NCBI GenBank assembly: GCA_049670505.1
Contig: JBATTK010000045.1
Span: 1 to 25,529, forward strand
DNA length: 25,529 nt
Source of the DNA: JBATTK01 sp049670505
GTDB lineage: Bacteria; Bacteroidota; Bacteroidia; Flavobacteriales; Flavobacteriaceae
Direction: 5' to 3'
A program made the position numbers and the translations under genes. A model generated the notes under the pieces. The model was not told the origin of the DNA. It saw nothing but the letters and a program-made list of their open reading frames with translations, and searched no databases. Below are positions 7,433 to 14,233 of this stretch, in pieces (positions within the stretch are counted from its first letter, which is position 1; each line of letters opens with the position of its first letter).

Positions 7433-7465
7433 AAAATCCCACTCAACTAAACTTGGTAGGATTTT
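7433..7465 (-). terminator. Weak hairpin with T-run after tRNA-end copy 2
   Basis: AAAATCC and GGATTTT can pair across a loop of about 19 bases, followed on the minus strand by a short T-run. It is suggestive only because each copy of the tRNA 3' end is followed by some hairpin. Confidence 0.3.
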
Positions 7466-7498
7466 ATCTTCAAGCTGCTTTACAAGTTGCGCTTGATC

Positions 7499-7516
7499 GC
7501 GGAGAAAGAGGGATTC
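7499..7516 (-). repeat. tRNA-Ser 3'-end copy 2 (possible att remnant)
   Basis: Eighteen bases are identical to 7669-7686 at the end of the intact tRNA-Ser, one base longer than copy 1. The sequence on both sides is unrelated to the tRNA. Spacing from copy 1 is 157 bases and to the intact tRNA end 170 bases. Confidence 0.8.
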
Positions 7517-7551
7517 ACTGCGTGCGTCCCATTTGGGAATCCAATACAAAC

Positions 7552-7593
7552 ACAAAAACCGCAACACACTGCGTGTGTCCGGTTTTGTATTTT
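7552..7593 (-). terminator. Composite hairpin between tRNA-end copy 2 and tRNA-Ser
   Basis: An inner ACACA/TGTGT stem sits inside an outer arm in which AAAACCG pairs with CGGTTTT. On the minus strand it is followed by a T-rich run. It resembles a terminator and may be what is left of one that followed a former tRNA or element end. A near-direct repeat (ACTGCGTGCGTCC at 7517-7529, ACTGCGTGTGTCC at 7568-7580) lies around it. Confidence 0.4.
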
Positions 7594-7635
7594 CATCTGC
7601 GAACTGAAATAGGTTTCATTCACTTTGGAAAACAC

Positions 7636-7663
7636 AAAACCCATAACGAAAGTTATGGGTTTT
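7636..7663 (-). terminator. Terminator of tRNA-Ser
   Basis: A perfect 12-bp stem, AAAACCCATAAC with GTTATGGGTTTT around a 4-base loop, lies 6 bases after the tRNA 3' end on the minus strand. Confidence 0.85.
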
Positions 7664-7669
7664 CTTTTG

Positions 7670-7754
7670 CGGAGAAAGAGGGATTCGAACCCCCGGAGGT
7701 GTGACCCTCAACAGTTTTCAAGACTGCCGCATTCGACCACTCTGCCATTTCTCC
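7670..7754 (-). tRNA. tRNA-Ser (anticodon UGA)
   Basis: Read on the minus strand, an 85-base cloverleaf can be drawn. The acceptor stem GGAGAAA pairs with TTTCTCC, with G as discriminator, which is typical of serine tRNAs. The anticodon loop is CTTGAAA, giving anticodon TGA. There is a long variable arm with a GAGG/CCTC stem, which marks a class II tRNA, and a T arm with loop TTCGAAT. CCA does not appear to be encoded (GCA follows). The 3' end is the part copied at 7342-7358 and 7499-7516, and tRNA 3' ends are common integration sites. Confidence 0.95.
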
Positions 7755-7784
7755 GGTACACTTATGCCTTATGCTAAAATAAGA

Positions 7785-7823
7785 CTTTGGCGGGCTTGGC
7801 CCACCAAAGCAACCTTGGGTTGC
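7785..7823 (-). other. Two adjacent hairpins in the leader of tRNA-Ser
   Basis: CTTTGG..GGGC TTG GCCC..CCAAAG (7785-7809) and GCAACC TTG GGTTGC (7809-7823) form two back-to-back stems between the predicted promoter and the tRNA. They may be RNA-processing structures or a remnant of a repeated element. No reading frame crosses them. Confidence 0.5.
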
Positions 7824-7834
7824 GAAGGCGGGTG

Positions 7835-7842
7835 CAAATATA
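7835..7842 (-). promoter_or_regulatory. Bacteroidota -7 element, likely promoter of tRNA-Ser
   Basis: The minus strand reads TATATTTG followed by CACCC, an exact match to TAnnTTTG and its usual GCA-like continuation. It lies about 80 bases before the tRNA. No clear -33 TTG is seen at the normal distance. Confidence 0.5.
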
Positions 7843-7921
7843 GCAACCTTTTTCTATTTCATAAAGGGTTTTAGGAATTTTTATTTTAACCCTAAACTGC
7901 TATTTATTTGTTTTTAGAAGT

Positions 7922-7929
7922 TATTTTTG
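7922..7929 (+). promoter_or_regulatory. Bacteroidota -7 element just before the TauE/SafE gene
   Basis: TATTTTTG matches TAnnTTTG exactly and ends four bases before the ATG, so the message would be nearly leaderless. The nearest upstream TTG is only 11 bases away, closer than the usual 17-23. Confidence 0.35.
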
Positions 7930-7933
7930 TGCG

Positions 7934-8689
7934 ATGGAAGAATGGTATCATTATGTACTTTTGGTAGTAGTAGGTTTTGCCGTAGGGTTCATAAATACCA
8001 TAGCCGGAGGCGGATCATTGCTATCCTTACCGGTCCTTATTTTTCTTGGACTACCACCTAGTGTAGCCAATGGGACCAATAGAGTAGCTATTGTAATCCA
8101 GACCGCTTTGGCCACTGCTGGTTTTAAAAGCAAGGGCGTATCTACTTTCCCGTTCAATATCTATTTGGGTATTTCGGCCTTATTAGGGGCCATTTTAGGT
8201 GCCAGTATTGCAGTAGATATCAAAGGGGAGACCTTTAATAAGATTCTGGCGATCGTTATGATCCTGGTGGTGCTTATTATTATTTTTTCGCCCAAAATAG
8301 ATGTCAAGGAACTTCAGGAGCGACTCAGCGGTAAATATCTTTGGATAGGAATTATAGCTTTCTTCTTTTTTGGTGTTTATGGCGGATTCATCAATGCCGG
8401 TCTAGGATTTATCATCATATTGTTCTTACATTACGTCAACCGGATGACATTGGTGCGGGCAAATGCCACAAAAGTGGCGGTAGTATTTATTTATACCCTT
8501 TCAGCTTTGGCCGTATTCGTTTTTAATGATAAGGTCGATTGGAAAGTCGGGCTAATACTGGCCCTGGGCAATGGCAGCGGGGCGTGGTTGTCTAGCAGGA
8601 TATCGGTAAAAAAGGGGGACGGATTTATAAAGACCTTTTTGGTGGTCATGGTCGTCGCCATGGCAATCAAATTATGGTTTTTTAATTAA
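7934..8689 (+). CDS. TauE/SafE-family membrane exporter
   Basis: This 251-residue, very hydrophobic protein has about eight membrane segments. The family signature is clear at the N-terminus: VGFINTIAGGGSLLSLPVLI followed by LGLPPSVANGTNRVAI. The second half has the repeated counterpart YGGFINAGLGFIIILFL and ANATKVAVVFIYT. Members export small organic sulfonates or sulfite, but many are uncharacterised, so the substrate here is open. The nitroreductase gene starts 10 bases after its stop, so they are probably cotranscribed. The ATG at 7934 fits the family length and the promoter match immediately upstream. Confidence 0.88.
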   Translation: MEEWYHYVLLVVVGFAVGFINTIAGGGSLLSLPVLIFLGLPPSVANGTNRVAIVIQTALATAGFKSKGVSTFPFNIYLGISALLGAILGASIAVDIKGETFNKILAIVMILVVLIIIFSPKIDVKELQERLSGKYLWIGIIAFFFFGVYGGFINAGLGFIIILFLHYVNRMTLVRANATKVAVVFIYTLSALAVFVFNDKVDWKVGLILALGNGSGAWLSSRISVKKGDGFIKTFLVVMVVAMAIKLWFFN

Positions 8690-8699
8690 AAATAGCGTT

Positions 8700-9332
8700 G
8701 TGGATATCATAGAAAATTTGCAGTGGCGTTACGCCGTTAAAAAGTTCGATTCGGAACAGATACTTCCGAAGGATAAAATTAAAAAACTGAAAGAGGCCTT
8801 CAACCTTACCGCTACCTCTTATGGCTTGCAACCCATAAAGATGGTCATATTGAAGGACAAAGAGCTACAGCAAAAATTGGTAGCCCCTTCCTATGGTCAA
8901 CAACAGGTGGCGCAAGCATCCCATGTGCTGGTAATCTGTATCGAGAATACTATAGATGAAGCGTTCATTGCTAACCATTTCAAAAGGGTGAAGCATGTTC
9001 GGGGTACTAGTGATGAAATATTGAACCCGTTCAAGGACTCGCTGGTAAAGGATTTCTCCAAGAAAAGTATCGATAAAATTCAAAACTGGGCTACCAATCA
9101 GGCCTATTTGGCACTAGGGAACCTCTTGACCATATGTGCGGCCGAAAAGATCGATGCCTGTCCTATGGAAGGGTTCGTACCTGTTGCCTATGATGAATTA
9201 TTGGGCCTGGATAAAGAAGGACTGACATCCGTACTGGTTTTACCCGTTGGATATAGGGCTTCCGATGATGTTTTTTCGGGTTTTAAAAAAGTGAGAAGAA
9301 ATCTTGGGGAGAGTATCATTGAAATACCCTAA
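8700..9332 (+). CDS. Nitroreductase-family NAD(P)H-dependent oxidoreductase
   Basis: This 210-residue FMN-dependent reductase resembles NfsB/YdgI-type enzymes. It opens with LQWRYAVKKFDSEQ, the usual flavin-phosphate-binding Arg/Lys region. TSYGLQPIKMVI and SHVLVICI follow, then the dimer-interface segment NQAYLALGNLLTICAAEKID with ACPMEGF, and finally LVLPVGYRASDD. These are all in the family order and the length is normal. The start is a GTG at 8700, because no in-frame ATG precedes the conserved N-terminus. It likely reduces quinones, nitroaromatics or enones in the cytoplasm. It sits 10 bases after the TauE/SafE gene. Confidence 0.88.
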   Translation: MDIIENLQWRYAVKKFDSEQILPKDKIKKLKEAFNLTATSYGLQPIKMVILKDKELQQKLVAPSYGQQQVAQASHVLVICIENTIDEAFIANHFKRVKHVRGTSDEILNPFKDSLVKDFSKKSIDKIQNWATNQAYLALGNLLTICAAEKIDACPMEGFVPVAYDELLGLDKEGLTSVLVLPVGYRASDDVFSGFKKVRRNLGESIIEIP

Positions 9333-9405
9333 AAACAGACGACTTCCCATATTCCGATGAAACTACCGCTATAAGATTTAACAATACTAACAAATACCCT
9401 ATACG

Positions 9406-10602
9406 ATGCCAGGATTTGAACTTTTTGGAGACCAAGAAAGAGCACAGATAAACGATGTAACGGATTCCGGGGTACTGATGCGCTATGGTTTTGACGGTAT
9501 GCGTAAGGGTCATTGGAAATCCATGGAACTGGAGAAGGCCTTGGCAAAGCGTATGGAAGTAAAGCATGCGCAATTGGTCAGTAGCGGAACAGCGGCTTTG
9601 ACCGTAGCCATGGCCAGTGCCGGAGTAGGAGTAGGGGACGAGGTCATAATGCCCACCTTTACCTTTGTTGCTACCTTTGAAGCCATTTTGGGACTGGGAG
9701 CGGTTCCAATTTTGGTAGATGTAGACGATACCCTTACCCTAGATCCGGAAGCGGTAGAACGGGCAATTACCAAAAACACCAAAGTGGTTATGCCCGTTCA
9801 CATGTGTGGATCCATGGCCGATTTAGGTGCTTTGGGTAAAATTTGTAGCAAACATAAATTGTTGCTGATAGAAGACGCTTGTCAGGCCATAGGCGGAAGC
9901 TATGACGGAAAGCCTTTAGGAAGCTATGGGGATTTGGGTTGTTTTTCGTTCGATTATGTGAAAACCATTACCTGTGGTGAAGGGGGAGCGCTGATAACGA
10001 ACAACAAGGCCTATTATAAAAATGCCGATCACTATTCGGATCACGGACATGATCATAAAGGAACGGATAGGGGAGCGGAAGAACATCCTTTTTTGGGCTA
10101 TAACTACAGAATTTCAGAATTGAATGCGGCCGTAGGGCTTGCCCAAATTGCACGTTTGGATGAGTTCTTGGGTATTCAGAAAAAAAACTATACAGTGCTG
10201 CGGGAGGCCTTGGAAGCCATACCAGGGATTACTTTTAGAAGAGTTCCCCAAAGTGGTGTGGAAAATTACTCTTTTCTTAATTTCTTTCTCCCAACGGAAG
10301 AAATTGCAAAAAAAGCCCATAAAGCCCTTTTGGAAACCGGTATCGATTCCTGTTTTTATTGGTACGATAACAATTGGCATTACCATAGAAAATGGCAGCA
10401 TTTAAAGGATTTGGAATCATTGGGCCATCTGCCTGCCAAGGTATATGATCAACTTCCCGAGTATCATATGTCCAATTTTTCCAAATCCGATCATTGGGTA
10501 GGGCGTACGATATCCTGTTTGATCAAATTGGGTTGGGACAAGGAAGAAGTGTACCAACGTGCCGAGAAAATGGGAAAGGTACTCAACGCGCTATTGTCTT
10601 AG
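9406..10602 (+). CDS. DegT/DnrJ/EryC1/StrS-family PLP aminotransferase
   Basis: This 398-residue PLP enzyme has the sugar-aminotransferase fold. Visible family features are SSGTAALTVAMASAGVGVGD near residues 62-80, the EVIMPTFTFVAT segment, and IEDACQAIGGSY, whose Asp contacts the pyridine nitrogen. The cofactor lysine is in CFSFDYVKTITCGEGGALIT (Lys186). LGYNYRISELNAAVGLAQ contributes across the dimer. A His-rich stretch (HYSDHGHDHKG) follows the lysine. Such enzymes make amino sugars or aminocyclitols from keto sugars. No other sugar-biosynthesis gene is nearby, so the substrate is not clear. It is 73 bases after the nitroreductase and is the last gene of the plus-strand run. Confidence 0.87.
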   Translation: MPGFELFGDQERAQINDVTDSGVLMRYGFDGMRKGHWKSMELEKALAKRMEVKHAQLVSSGTAALTVAMASAGVGVGDEVIMPTFTFVATFEAILGLGAVPILVDVDDTLTLDPEAVERAITKNTKVVMPVHMCGSMADLGALGKICSKHKLLLIEDACQAIGGSYDGKPLGSYGDLGCFSFDYVKTITCGEGGALITNNKAYYKNADHYSDHGHDHKGTDRGAEEHPFLGYNYRISELNAAVGLAQIARLDEFLGIQKKNYTVLREALEAIPGITFRRVPQSGVENYSFLNFFLPTEEIAKKAHKALLETGIDSCFYWYDNNWHYHRKWQHLKDLESLGHLPAKVYDQLPEYHMSNFSKSDHWVGRTISCLIKLGWDKEEVYQRAEKMGKVLNALLS

Positions 10603-10702
10603 CATTTACTATAGGCCAAGGATATACCTGAATATTCCAAAAGGAATTTGATCAGCAATTATGGAAAGCCTAGTATCGACTTTAAATCTGGACAAACATT
10701 CG

Positions 10703-11845
10703 TTAGTAGCCCACGTATTCCACAATTTCCAAACCATAGCCTACAATACCTACACGTTTGGTTTGGGTAGTGTTCGTAAGCAGGCGTATTTTGGTAATAT
10801 TCATATCGTGCAGGATTTGGGCACCAACCCCAAAGTCTTTGGCATCCATGTCTATTTTTGGAGCCTTAAAAATACCTTTTTGCTGCAATTCCTTTAATTC
10901 CGACAATCTATTCAATAGATTAAGTGATTGCGATTGTTGATTGATAAAGACAATAGCCCCTTTTTCTTCCTTATTGATGGCTTTGAACATCTCTTCCAAT
11001 TTTTTATCGGGATTGTTCGTCAAAGTGCCCAGGATATCATTATTGACCAAAGTGGCATTGATGCGGGTAAGGATAGGTTCACCGGTTTTCCAAGTGCCTT
11101 TTACCAGCGCAATATGTATTTGATTGTTGGTAGTCTGTTTATAGGCACGTAATCTAAACTGCCCAAAGCGGGTGGTAATATCAAAAGCTTCTTTCCGTTC
11201 TATTAGGCTATCGTATTCCATGCGGTAGGCCACAAGATCTTCTATGGAAATGACTTTGAGGTCAAACTTTTTGGCGACTTCCATTAGTTGTGGTAAGCGG
11301 GCCATAGTACCATCCTCATTAAGGATTTCTACTAAAATACCGGCGGGCTTTAATCTGGCCAACCTTGCAAGGTCAATAGCGGCTTCCGTATGTCCGGTAC
11401 GTCTTAACACGCCTCCGTTTTTTGCCCTCAGGGGAAAGATATGCCCGGGTCTCCCTAAATCGTGGGGCTTGGTATCCTCATTTACTAGGGCCATAATGGT
11501 TTTTGATCGATCGTGTACCGAAATTCCGGTCGTACAGCCATGGCCTATCAAATCTACCGAAACCGTAAACTGGGTCTGATGTAAGACCGTATTGTTCTGT
11601 ACCATCATTTCCAGATGTAGTTCACCACAACGGTCTTCCGTTAACGGGGCGCAAATAAGTCCGCGTCCGTGTTTTGCCATAAAGTTGATCATTTCCGGTG
11701 TTACCTTTTCGGCAGCGGCAATGAAATCTCCTTCATTTTCCCTGTTCTCATCGTCTACCACGATGATGATCTTCCCATTTTTTATATCCTCAATAGCCTC
11801 TTCTATGGTATTCAGTCGGATTTTATTTTCCATATGTATCATCAT
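10703..11845 (-). CDS. ribB: 3,4-dihydroxy-2-butanone-4-phosphate synthase with degenerate GTP cyclohydrolase II domain
   Basis: This 380-residue riboflavin-pathway protein makes the four-carbon unit from ribulose 5-phosphate. The RibB domain (about 6-210) is intact: DDENRENEGDF, GLICAPLT, TGISVHDRS, DLGRPGHIFPLRA and RRTGHTEAAIDL hold the metal- and phosphate-binding residues. The C-terminal part has the RibA fold order but lost its chemistry. The zinc ligands (normally SECLTGD and LRCDCG) are replaced by GTWKTGEP and LGTLTNN, and the QEGRGIGL loop is replaced by NQQSQSLNL. Only the tail (IRLLTN) is recognisable. It therefore resembles RibBX proteins, and a separate GTP cyclohydrolase II is probably encoded elsewhere. 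The start overlaps the lptF/G stop by four bases; Met5 is an alternative. Confidence 0.9.
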   Translation of the reverse strand: MMIHMENKIRLNTIEEAIEDIKNGKIIIVVDDENRENEGDFIAAAEKVTPEMINFMAKHGRGLICAPLTEDRCGELHLEMMVQNNTVLHQTQFTVSVDLIGHGCTTGISVHDRSKTIMALVNEDTKPHDLGRPGHIFPLRAKNGGVLRRTGHTEAAIDLARLARLKPAGILVEILNEDGTMARLPQLMEVAKKFDLKVISIEDLVAYRMEYDSLIERKEAFDITTRFGQFRLRAYKQTTNNQIHIALVKGTWKTGEPILTRINATLVNNDILGTLTNNPDKKLEEMFKAINKEEKGAIVFINQQSQSLNLLNRLSELKELQQKGIFKAPKIDMDAKDFGVGAQILHDMNITKIRLLTNTTQTKRVGIVGYGLEIVEYVGY

Positions 11846-13440
11846 GTTTTGGCAACTTTGCTTTTCTTTTTAAACAGTTCCTTGAAGAAATCCACAACCG
11901 CACCAAAATTGGATAATCCTCTGTCCGCAGTAGCTCTCTTCGTTAGAAAAACGCTCAAAGGTAACATTATAATGGTAGACATCCATGCACCGAATATTGG
12001 ATGTATATTGCCTTCCTTTGCATAGTTTCCTGCAAATACACCTATAAAGTAATAGGTGAGAAACAAAATAATAGCGATGACCATAGGCAAGCCTAGTCCT
12101 CCCTTGCGGATGATGGCACCTAATGGGGCCCCTACAAAAAACAGGATGATACACGAGAATGCCAAGGCGAATTTTTTGTGAAGCGACAAAATATGCATAT
12201 TGTAGATCTTATATCTTTTTTGCAGCTCCTCTTTTTTTCCCGAAATAGTGTTCAATACATTGGTGGTGGAATTTTTAGCGCCGGTGAGCAGCTGTTTCCT
12301 TTGCCAACCATTGTACAGCGCCACAATGGAATCTATAGGGACATCCGCCCCATATTTCTCCAAGACGGTACCACTTTTTTTCGCTTTTACAACGCTATCG
12401 TTCACAATACTATCTTTTACAACGCTATCGTTCACAATGTTATCGTTCACAATGTTATCGTTCACAATGCTATCTTTTACAATAGTATCGTTGCTATCCA
12501 ATTTTTCCTTTTTCACCTTATCCTTGGAAACTGGCAGAAAAGCTCCCATTCTGGAATAGATGTTTTTCGAAAAGGCCTTTACAATCTTAATGTTATCCTT
12601 TTTTAGCGAATCGATATCCTTGGACAAACGGGAGATATTCTTCATCTTATCCGTATTTACATCCCTTTCCTCATTCATATCAACGTCGTTCAATCCAGAA
12701 ATATCTATATTCATCGTATAGGTCTGAAAATTGGATTTTGCAAAAGGGTATTTCCTTTTGTTACTACCGCTTTTTGATTTCACGTCTTGGTAATAATGTC
12801 CATCCTTAAGGACCAACTGAATGATATCCGAGTCCTTACTACTGATCAGTTCGCCCGTTTTTGATTTTATAACGGTATTGTTGACATTGGTCTTTGTCTT
12901 TTTGTGAATGATCACATTTTCTAAAAAGCGATCGTTTTCCCCGTATTTTTTGTCGACCTTTATATTCATCCCCGTACCTTCAAAGTCGCTAAAGGCCCCT
13001 TCGGAAATGGCTACCGCCGGCTTTACTTTGGCAATGTTTCTTCTAAGGTTATATATTTTTTGCTCCGATGCGGGGATAACACTATTGGCAAAAAAGAAGG
13101 TGACTCCTCCCAAAAGAACCACAAAGAAAATGAGACTTCGCATGGCCCTTTGCAATGAAATTCCCGAAGCTTTCATGGCGGCGAACTCATAATTTTCGGC
13201 AAAAGTTCCAAATGTAAGGATAGAGGAGAGGAGTACGGTAAGCGGTAATACCTTTTCCGTAAGGTTGGGCATCAGGTAAAAAAGGAATTTACCAATAATC
13301 ATAATGTCCAGACCTTTGCCCGCCAAATCATCTATGAACAACCAAATGGTTTGGAAGATAAAGATGAACATCAATATGACGAACGAACTGAAAAAATTAA
13401 AAAGAAACCTGTATAATATATAACGATCTAGTATCCGCAA
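11842..13440 (-). CDS. LptF/LptG-family permease (YjgP/YjgQ)
   Basis: Inner-membrane permease of the LPS export machine, which pairs with a partner permease and the LptB ATPase to extract LPS. Of its 532 residues, the first 120 hold three membrane helices with the family opening LDRYILYRFLFNFF and the coupling segment FAENYEFAAMKASGISLQRA. The last three helices are at about 424-503. The periplasmic beta-jellyroll between them is enlarged by a charged insert (about 265-400) that contains seven five-residue repeats (318-352). E. coli LptF is about 366 residues, so this is a long form. It lies 4 bases after lolA and overlaps ribB, so the unit is tightly coupled. LptF cannot be separated from LptG by sight. 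Confidence 0.88.
   Translation of the reverse strand: MRILDRYILYRFLFNFFSSFVILMFIFIFQTIWLFIDDLAGKGLDIMIIGKFLFYLMPNLTEKVLPLTVLLSSILTFGTFAENYEFAAMKASGISLQRAMRSLIFFVVLLGGVTFFFANSVIPASEQKIYNLRRNIAKVKPAVAISEGAFSDFEGTGMNIKVDKKYGENDRFLENVIIHKKTKTNVNNTVIKSKTGELISSKDSDIIQLVLKDGHYYQDVKSKSGSNKRKYPFAKSNFQTYTMNIDISGLNDVDMNEERDVNTDKMKNISRLSKDIDSLKKDNIKIVKAFSKNIYSRMGAFLPVSKDKVKKEKLDSNDTIVKDSIVNDNIVNDNIVNDSVVKDSIVNDSVVKAKKSGTVLEKYGADVPIDSIVALYNGWQRKQLLTGAKNSTTNVLNTISGKKEELQKRYKIYNMHILSLHKKFALAFSCIILFFVGAPLGAIIRKGGLGLPMVIAIILFLTYYFIGVFAGNYAKEGNIHPIFGAWMSTIIMLPLSVFLTKRATADRGLSNFGAVVDFFKELFKKKSKVAKT
12385..12489 (-). repeat. 15-bp minisatellite inside the lptF/G gene, seven units
   Basis: On the minus strand seven consecutive 15-base units vary around GATAGCATTGTGAAC. 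Each encodes five residues of the form D-(S/N)-(I/V)-V-(N/K). Two neighbouring units are identical and others alternate between GTGAAC and GTAAAA endings, which suggests duplication of unit pairs. The unit length keeps the frame, so gain or loss would only lengthen or shorten the periplasmic insert. Confidence 0.9.
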
Positions 13441-13444
13441 CTTC

Positions 13445-14086
13445 TCAACCTCTTATAATATAGTAGCCTTCATTCTTATACTTGCTCTCATCAAAATTAA
13501 ATAAGGTTTTTGACAATTGCTGATCAGTTTTAAAAGAATTAACAGTAATGGTCGTCTTTGTGCCATTATTGCCGGTTTCTATGAGCTTAAAAATATGTTT
13601 GGTCTCTATATCGATACCTAACAGAATGGACTTGATTTCAGAATTGGAATTGATAGGAACGAGTTTTACATACTGTATTTTTCTCCCTTGCACGTTTTGT
13701 AAAACGTCCCACTCGTAGGTATGTCCCTGCTTGTAAAAGGTAAGCATTTTGGAAGGTGTTATTGTATTATCCTCCTCCGATCTGTTCTCAATGGTAACCT
13801 CTTCGTTTTCGGGAACTATGGTATATACCTTACTACCATCGTACATTTGTTGGGAGCCCAAATAATTGAGCAGATATCGATCTCCCTGCATGGTAACATC
13901 ACCACGTGTTTCCTGGTTAATGTTAGCTTCCGTATTATTTAGGGAATATTTAAAATCCACATAAATATTATCATAACTCATTACCTTGTTATACACTTCG
14001 TCCAACAAAGTTTTTGCTTTTGCCGAATTTTGTGCCACGGAAAGTGTCGAAGACAACACCACCATTAAAAAAAGTACTCTTTTCAT
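13445..14086 (-). CDS. lolA: LolA-like outer-membrane lipoprotein carrier
   Basis: This 213-residue periplasmic protein has a Sec signal (MKRVLFLMVVLSSTLSVAQ). The mature part follows the LolA pattern: an N-terminal helix (AKTLLDEVYNKVMSYDNIYV), then beta strands with DFKYSL, GDVTMQGDRYLL and QMYDGSKVYTIVPENEEV. A helix with PSKMLTFY and late strands including SILLGIDIETKHIFKLIE come next. LolA carries lipoproteins from the LolCDE complex across the periplasm. Placement next to an LPS-export permease links two envelope transport steps. It is 147 bases downstream of ftsK, in the same direction. Confidence 0.85.
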   Translation of the reverse strand: MKRVLFLMVVLSSTLSVAQNSAKAKTLLDEVYNKVMSYDNIYVDFKYSLNNTEANINQETRGDVTMQGDRYLLNYLGSQQMYDGSKVYTIVPENEEVTIENRSEEDNTITPSKMLTFYKQGHTYEWDVLQNVQGRKIQYVKLVPINSNSEIKSILLGIDIETKHIFKLIETGNNGTKTTITVNSFKTDQQLSKTLFNFDESKYKNEGYYIIRG

Positions 14087-14233
14087 ACGTTTAAATCTTT
14101 TTAATTTCTTGATAATAAATCAACTAAAAAATTGAGAACGTATGTAACCGCTACGCTCTCGCATTAAAAATTTTAAACATTGCCTTTTGTGAAGAAATTT
14201 TTAAAATTTATTAATGTTCGTTTCATCTTACTA

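Noticed and set aside
7453..7704. Open frame of 83 codons ending in EKEGFEPPEV
   Set aside because: It reads across two tRNA-Ser 3'-end copies and into the tRNA itself on the opposite strand; this ending is a well-known artefact of antisense reading through a tRNA-Ser.
9510..9782. Minus-strand frame of 90 codons inside the DegT aminotransferase gene
   Set aside because: Serine/alanine/threonine-rich antisense shadow of a conserved gene with all PLP motifs on the plus strand.
10634..10647. ATTCC AAAA GGAAT hairpin between the convergent aminotransferase and ribB genes
   Set aside because: The stem is only five base pairs without a T-run; too weak to call a terminator.
12178..12606. Plus-strand frame of 142 codons containing repeated FYNAIVHN-like units
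   Set aside because: It is the antisense of the LptF/G minisatellite; the minus-strand gene has full-length family similarity.
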